Shown in pieces: positions 14,738 through 19,315 of a stretch of 19,315 nt of DNA. Under the pieces are notes generated by a model. It searched no databases. It was not told where the DNA came from and saw nothing but the letters and a program-made list of their open reading frames with translations. The DNA lies in contig CAMLEO010000112.1 of NCBI GenBank assembly GCA_946478975.1, forward strand, positions 1 to 19,315. The letters are read 5' to 3'. The position numbers and the translations under genes were made by a program. Each line of letters begins with the position of its first letter. Position 1 is the stretch's first letter. The DNA comes from an uncultured Steroidobacter sp. Its GTDB lineage: Bacteria > Pseudomonadota > Gammaproteobacteria > Steroidobacterales > Steroidobacteraceae.

Positions 14738-16963
14738 TGGATGCCGTCGAGTGAGTCAGTATTAGCACGTATCTGCCACAGCCTGCGGATTGTCCTCGTG
14801 CTCCTTGGCCTCGCGCACACGGCGCGGGCCGCTGAAGAAACGCCAAGTCGAGTCACATTTGCACAGCTGGGCGCGCCAGCCATGCAGTTACGCGGCACTC
14901 AACCCAGCGCCGCCGTCAACTTGGGAATTCGCGGCGACCAAGTAGTGATGGCCGCCAAGCTGCGGCTGCGATTCACCTACTCGCCCGCGTTGCTGCCGCA
15001 ACTTTCGCATCTGCGCGTCAGCCTCAACGATCAAGTGCTGGCGGCGCTGCCGCTGCCGGTGGAACAGGCCGGCCGCGAGATCGAACGTGAGGTCGTGCTC
15101 GATCCTCGCTACTTCACCGATTACAACCAGATCCGCTTCGACCTCATCGGTCACTACAGCATGGAATGCGAAGATCCCAGCCACAGCTCGCTGTGGACCA
15201 CGCTGAGTCAGTTCAGCGAACTGGAGCTGACGGTGCGCCCGCTGGAGCTGCGCAACGATCTGGCCCTGCTGCCCGCGCCGTTCTTCGATCGACGTGACAA
15301 TCGCCGGCTCGAATTGCCGATCGTGCTGCCGGCGCAGCCCTCTAGAAACATCGTGCGCGCGGCCGGCATCGTCGCTTCCTGGTTCGGCGTGCTTGCCGAT
15401 TATCGAGGCGCACGCTTTCCGGTGACGTTGGAGCAGATTCCTCCACAGCACGCGCTGGTGTTTGCGACCAACGCGTCCCGGCCGGCGCAGCTGCAACTCC
15501 CGGAAGTGAGCTCGCCGACTGTGAGCATCATCGACCATCCCGGCGATCCAACGGTGAAATTGCTGGTGTTTCAAGGCAAGGACGAAGCGCAGCTTCAGCA
15601 AGCCGTGGAAGGCGTCGTGCTCGGCAATCCCGTGCTCAGCGGCTCGACGGCGACCGTCACCGCCGTGAAGTATCAGAAGCGCGAGCCTTACGACGCTCCG
15701 CGCTGGCTGCAAACCCAACGTCCGGTGCGACTCGGCGAGCTGGTCGATTCGCCGCAGCAGCTGCAAACCAGGGGCATCGCGCCGGCGCCGATACGTATCA
15801 ACATGCGGCTGCCGCCGGACTTGTTTGCCTGGAATCAATCCGGCGTGCCGATGGACCTGCGCTATCGTTACACCGCGCCGCTGGAGCGAGACAGCTCGGC
15901 GCTCAACGTCAGCATCAACGAACAGTTACTGCGCTCCTATCGACTGCGAGCCGAAGATCAAACCGGCACCGCGCGCAAGTTGCTCGTTCCATTGCTCGAA
16001 GGCGAGACGACTCAGCATGCGGAAGAAGTGCTGATACCGGCGTTTCAGCTCGGCAGCAACAACCAATTGCAGTTTAGTTTTTCGCTGGATCCGCAGCGCG
16101 AAGGGCCGTGCAGTCACGTACCACTCGACCAGGCGCGCCAGGCCATCGACCCCGACTCGACCATCGACTTCAGCAAATTCCCGCATTACACGGCGATGCC
16201 GAACCTCGCGTTGTTTGCTAACGCGGGCTATCCGTTCACGCGTTACGCGGACCTGGCCGAGACCGCCATCGTGCTGCCCGACACGACCCAGATCGCATCG
16301 CTCGATCAGTTGTTTTTCCTGCTCGGACGCATGGGCCGCCAGACCGGAGCGGTCGCGATGTCATATCAGTTGTTGAACACCGAGCAGGCGAAGCAGGCCG
16401 GCGACGTGGACCTGCTGCTGCTCACCGGAACCGCAGCGAACGAACTCCTGGCGAGCTGGGGCAAGGATCCTGGCCTGATCCTCAACAGCGGCAGTCGCAA
16501 GTTTCGTGAGCAGGCGCCGGCGTCGGGGCTGCAGCCCATTGCCACCTCCGAGGCGCAGGAAGCGAATCGGGACGTGCAGGTGGATCTGAACGCCAGCGGC
16601 TCCCTCGGCGCATTCGTCAGTTTCGAATCCCCGCTGAAGGGCAATCGCACCGTGGTCGCGCTCGCCGGCACCGACGACGATGCCGGCCGGGCGCTGGTCA
16701 CAGCCCTGGAAGACGACGGCCGGGTGCCGCTGATTCGGGGCGATCTGGCTGTAGTACGCAACAATACGGTGGCGAGTTACCAAGGCCAATCTATTTACTA
16801 CGTGGGTTCGCTCTCCTTGGGAAAGCGATTGTGGTTTCACTTGTCGCAGCACGTGATCCTGCTCACGGTGGTTGCGCTCGGTGGGGTCGTGCTGATCGCG
16901 ATGCTGCTCTATGGCGGGCTGCAACGGCGAGTGGCACGGCGCCTCGCCGATTCGAAACAGTGA
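14732..16963 (+). CDS. bcsB: Cellulose synthase periplasmic subunit BcsB
   Basis: A 743-aa periplasmic protein anchored by a C-terminal transmembrane helix. With inner-membrane BcsA it forms the c-di-GMP-activated cellulose synthase and guides the glucan across the periplasm. A signal peptide (about residues 1-33, ending HTARA) is followed by two repeats of carbohydrate-binding and flavodoxin-like domains. Typical BcsB sequence is seen in HYSMECEDPSHSSLWTT, LDPQREGPCSHV and SKFPHYTAMPNLALFANAGYPFTRYADLAETA. The C-terminal helix spans about 707-729 with a basic tail RRVARRLA. Length matches the family (E. coli 779 aa). GTG 14732 has a GGGAG at ideal spacing; ATG 14741 is an alternative start. 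bcsZ overlaps its stop. Confidence 0.93.
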   Translation: MRWMPSSESVLARICHSLRIVLVLLGLAHTARAAEETPSRVTFAQLGAPAMQLRGTQPSAAVNLGIRGDQVVMAAKLRLRFTYSPALLPQLSHLRVSLNDQVLAALPLPVEQAGREIEREVVLDPRYFTDYNQIRFDLIGHYSMECEDPSHSSLWTTLSQFSELELTVRPLELRNDLALLPAPFFDRRDNRRLELPIVLPAQPSRNIVRAAGIVASWFGVLADYRGARFPVTLEQIPPQHALVFATNASRPAQLQLPEVSSPTVSIIDHPGDPTVKLLVFQGKDEAQLQQAVEGVVLGNPVLSGSTATVTAVKYQKREPYDAPRWLQTQRPVRLGELVDSPQQLQTRGIAPAPIRINMRLPPDLFAWNQSGVPMDLRYRYTAPLERDSSALNVSINEQLLRSYRLRAEDQTGTARKLLVPLLEGETTQHAEEVLIPAFQLGSNNQLQFSFSLDPQREGPCSHVPLDQARQAIDPDSTIDFSKFPHYTAMPNLALFANAGYPFTRYADLAETAIVLPDTTQIASLDQLFFLLGRMGRQTGAVAMSYQLLNTEQAKQAGDVDLLLLTGTAANELLASWGKDPGLILNSGSRKFREQAPASGLQPIATSEAQEANRDVQVDLNASGSLGAFVSFESPLKGNRTVVALAGTDDDAGRALVTALEDDGRVPLIRGDLAVVRNNTVASYQGQSIYYVGSLSLGKRLWFHLSQHVILLTVVALGGVVLIAMLLYGGLQRRVARRLADSKQ

Positions 16964-18105
16964 CCGCGGCTGCGAAACTATGGGTGACCCTCGTGCTAGG
17001 CAGCCTGACGCTCTTGGCCGATTCCGCACTGGCGGCCGGCGTGCGATGCGAAGCGTGGCCCGCGTGGCAACGCTTCAAGTTGTTATATCTAAGCGCTGAC
17101 GGCCGCGTGATCGACGCGAGCACCCCACGACAAATCACTACCTCGGAAGGACAGTCGTATGCGCTGTTTTTTGCGCTGGTCGCAAACGACCGCGCCGCGT
17201 TCGATCAGATCCTGCGCTGGACCCAGAACAATCTCGCCGGCGGCAGCCTGGAGAAACATTTGCCGGCCTGGCAGTGGGGGCGCGCCGACAACGACGAATG
17301 GCGAGTGCTGGATCCAAACTCGGCGTCCGACGCCGACCTATGGATCGCCTACACGCTCGGCGAGGCCGCGCGCCTGTGGAACGAGCGCTGGTATGGACAG
17401 GTCGGCGCCGGAATTGCAGGAAACATCGTGCGGCACGAAGTCGTGACGATTCCGGAACTCGGCCCGACGCTGCTGCCGGGCCCGATGGGATTCAGCGATG
17501 AGCACAGCTGGCGGCTCAATCCCAGTTATTCGCCGCTGTCCATCATTCGGGGCATCGCGCGACAGACGCACGAGGCGATCTGGAACGAGATCGCCCGCTC
17601 CTCCTCGCGCGTCATCCTGGCAGCAGCGCCGAGGGGATACGCGTCGGATTGGATCGAATTCAGCAGCGGCGAATTTCTGCCGGACCGCAAGACCCAGGCG
17701 ATCGGCAGCTACGACGCGATTCGTGTGTATCTGTGGGCCGGCATGCTGCCCGCCTCCGAATCGTTGCGCGATCAGATCACGACGGCGCTGAGGCCGATGT
17801 TGGAAACCGTCGCCAACCGCCCTGCTCCGGTCGAATCCGTCGATACCGAGACGCTGGAAATGAAAGGCGACGGCTCGCCTGGATTCTCGGCAGCGATGTT
17901 GCCGCTGCTCGCAAACGCTCATTTATCGGCGGCGCTGCAGACTCATCGCAAGCGCGCGGCCGACGAGTCCCTGCAGGACAACCGAGGATATTACAGCGAC
18001 GTGCTGAGCCTGTTCGGGCTCGGCTGGCTGGAACAGCGCTTCCGCTTCAATCGCGCGGGCGTGTTGAACGTGCGCTGGACGCCTGCATGCGATCGGCCGC
18101 ATTAG
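16960..18105 (+). CDS. bcsZ: Periplasmic endo-1,4-beta-glucanase BcsZ (GH8)
   Basis: A 381-aa glycoside hydrolase family 8 endoglucanase that trims cellulose in the periplasm and is needed for proper export. The signal peptide (residues 1-25 or 26, ending SALA) precedes the (alpha/alpha)6 barrel. The catalytic acid is E63 in TSEGQSYALFFALVANDRAAFD, and the second acidic residue is D252 in SYDAIRVYLWAGM, matching E55 and D243 of the E. coli enzyme. PAWQWG and DPNSASDADLWIAY are further GH8 landmarks. I chose GTG 16960, which overlaps the bcsB stop (GTGA) and places the signal peptide at the N-terminus; the open frame upstream lies inside bcsB. The next gene starts inside its last codons. Confidence 0.94.
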   Translation: MTAAAKLWVTLVLGSLTLLADSALAAGVRCEAWPAWQRFKLLYLSADGRVIDASTPRQITTSEGQSYALFFALVANDRAAFDQILRWTQNNLAGGSLEKHLPAWQWGRADNDEWRVLDPNSASDADLWIAYTLGEAARLWNERWYGQVGAGIAGNIVRHEVVTIPELGPTLLPGPMGFSDEHSWRLNPSYSPLSIIRGIARQTHEAIWNEIARSSSRVILAAAPRGYASDWIEFSSGEFLPDRKTQAIGSYDAIRVYLWAGMLPASESLRDQITTALRPMLETVANRPAPVESVDTETLEMKGDGSPGFSAAMLPLLANAHLSAALQTHRKRAADESLQDNRGYYSDVLSLFGLGWLEQRFRFNRAGVLNVRWTPACDRPH

Positions 18106-19315
18106 CAGTCACATGCTTATTACTACTCGGCCGCTTCACCTACGCCGCCGAGCCATCGATCGCCAACGACGAGCTCATGCAGAGCGCGCGGATGTGGGAA
18201 GCGCGTCAGCGTGGCGATCTCGCCCGACTCGCGCTGGAAAAATTAGTCACGACTCGCCCGGACTCGCCGGACGCTTTGCTGGAATTGGGCGAGCTGAATC
18301 TGCGCATGTCGGATTTCGTCGCCGCCGAGCGAGCACTGTCGCAGCTCGAACAGCGATTCAAAGACTCGCCAGCGACGCGCTCGATGCGCACGCGCTATCG
18401 CCTCGCCACTCGCGATCGTTTGCAATGGCTGGCCGTGCAGCGACTCGCGCAACTGGGCAAAGGCCGGGAAGTCCGCCGCGAGCTGGATCGCTTGTTTCCA
18501 CAAGGTCCGCCCGAAGGTCCGGTCGGCATCGAATATTTCCAATTGCTCGCCGGCACGCCGGGCGGCCGCAAGCCGGCATTACGCGGGCTGCGGCAATTGG
18601 CAGCGAACAATCCCGGCGATACACGATATACATCTGCGCTGGAAGGACTGCGTGGGCAAGCCGCTCCCGTCGCCACACGATCGCCGACGAAACGGGCCGT
18701 ACCCGCACCAACGCCTGAGCCATCGCCAGAAGCGGTTGCCGCGGCTTCTGTTTGGGAACAGCGCAGCCGTGAAGCCACGAACGCACAACAACTCCAGCTC
18801 GCGTCAGCGGAACTACAAGCGGCGAGCGAGTTCCGTGCAGAAAACTACGAAGCGACGATTCCGGTCGCGACCACGCTCGATTCACTTGGATATGCATCTC
18901 AGGCTGGCGAGCTGTTGGCCAGCGCACAGCGCCTGGCGCCGCAATCGACGTGGCTGTTTGAAACATACGTGCGCTGGCTCATCGCTCACGACGGCTCGTC
19001 ACAAGCGCTGAGCATGCTCGACTCGCGTCCGCTGGATGAAAAATGGACGGCCGCGAGTCGCGACAACCTGCGAGCGAGCGCTCTCGATGCGAGAGCTAAA
19101 GCCGCAATCGCATCGTCGCACGAAGACGCGGCAATCCCCGATCTCACCGAGGCGATTCGCTTGCAGCCGAACGATCCGTGGACACGCTATCGGCTGGCCT
19201 CGATCTATGCTCATCAACATCAAAACGATGCCGGCCGGCACGTCATGGACGAAGGCGCGCAGCTGGCACCCGACAATCCGCGGATGCGCTTTGCTCAAGC
19301 GTTGTACCTGGAAAG
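18087..19315 (+). CDS. bcsC: Cellulose export protein BcsC (N-terminal part, TPR domain)
   Basis: Open from ATG 18087 to the window end without a stop (409 codons plus 2 bases), so partial. The product begins with a signal peptide (MRSAALAVTCLLLLGRFTYAA, cleavage after residue 21). It then has helical TPR-like repeats: about 53-99 (SPDALLELGELNLRMSDFVAAE) and 347-409 (DLTEAIRLQPNDPWTRYRLA). A proline/alanine-rich linker at about 192-221 splits the TPR region. BcsC is the outer-membrane cellulose channel: a long periplasmic TPR superhelix followed by a C-terminal beta-barrel, which lies beyond this window. The start is inside bcsZ (19-bp overlap), which suggests coupling. Identification rests mainly on TPR content, signal peptide and position after bcsZ. 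Confidence 0.85.
   Translation, partial: MRSAALAVTCLLLLGRFTYAAEPSIANDELMQSARMWEARQRGDLARLALEKLVTTRPDSPDALLELGELNLRMSDFVAAERALSQLEQRFKDSPATRSMRTRYRLATRDRLQWLAVQRLAQLGKGREVRRELDRLFPQGPPEGPVGIEYFQLLAGTPGGRKPALRGLRQLAANNPGDTRYTSALEGLRGQAAPVATRSPTKRAVPAPTPEPSPEAVAAASVWEQRSREATNAQQLQLASAELQAASEFRAENYEATIPVATTLDSLGYASQAGELLASAQRLAPQSTWLFETYVRWLIAHDGSSQALSMLDSRPLDEKWTAASRDNLRASALDARAKAAIASSHEDAAIPDLTEAIRLQPNDPWTRYRLASIYAHQHQNDAGRHVMDEGAQLAPDNPRMRFAQALYLE

Noticed and set aside
18113..18718. Plus-strand open frame starting MLITTRPLH
   Set aside because: It is in a different frame from the TPR protein that begins at 18087 with a signal peptide; its translation is arginine-rich and featureless.

Overview
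The window is high-GC chromosomal DNA with densely packed, mostly co-oriented genes. It looks like a gammaproteobacterium of the Xanthomonadales/Nevskiales/Steroidobacter type. This rests on the lptD-surA-pdxA-rsmA-(x)-apaG-apaH gene order, the divergent amgK-murU pair next to lptD (as in pseudomonads, not enterics), a eukaryote-like kynurenine pathway operon, and a bcs cellulose locus. The genus is an inference. No tRNA, rRNA, CRISPR array, insertion sequence or phage gene was seen.

Layout. Positions 1-1277 (minus strand) hold amgK and the N-terminal part of murU, the cell-wall recycling route that turns MurNAc into UDP-MurNAc. Divergently from about 1334 runs the outer-membrane/cofactor/ribosome cluster: lptD (LPS translocon), surA (periplasmic chaperone), pdxA (PLP biosynthesis), rsmA (16S rRNA dimethylase), an inserted uspA-like gene, then apaG and apaH. 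A perfect palindromic -10 element (ATTATAAT) lies between amgK and lptD and could serve both directions. A minus-strand gene for an unrecognised secreted protein (8899-9591) abuts apaH stop to stop.

Positions 9688-13668 form a tight operon for the kynurenine branch of tryptophan metabolism: 3-hydroxyanthranilate 3,4-dioxygenase, a cyclase-family hydrolase that is probably the kynurenine formamidase, kynureninase and kynurenine 3-monooxygenase. Together they would take N-formylkynurenine to the quinolinate precursor used for NAD. Tryptophan/indoleamine dioxygenase and quinolinate phosphoribosyltransferase are not in the window. A PhzF-family gene follows.

Positions 14732-19315 carry bcsB-bcsZ-bcsC(partial) for cellulose secretion, translationally overlapped. 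The catalytic bcsA is not immediately upstream, where it usually sits. The bcsB leader can fold into a long nested hairpin that buries both the Shine-Dalgarno sequence and the GTG start. That hairpin and the divergent formamidase-like protein are the most interesting observations. Most of the window is otherwise well-understood core metabolism, and I found no clear evidence of a wholly new system.
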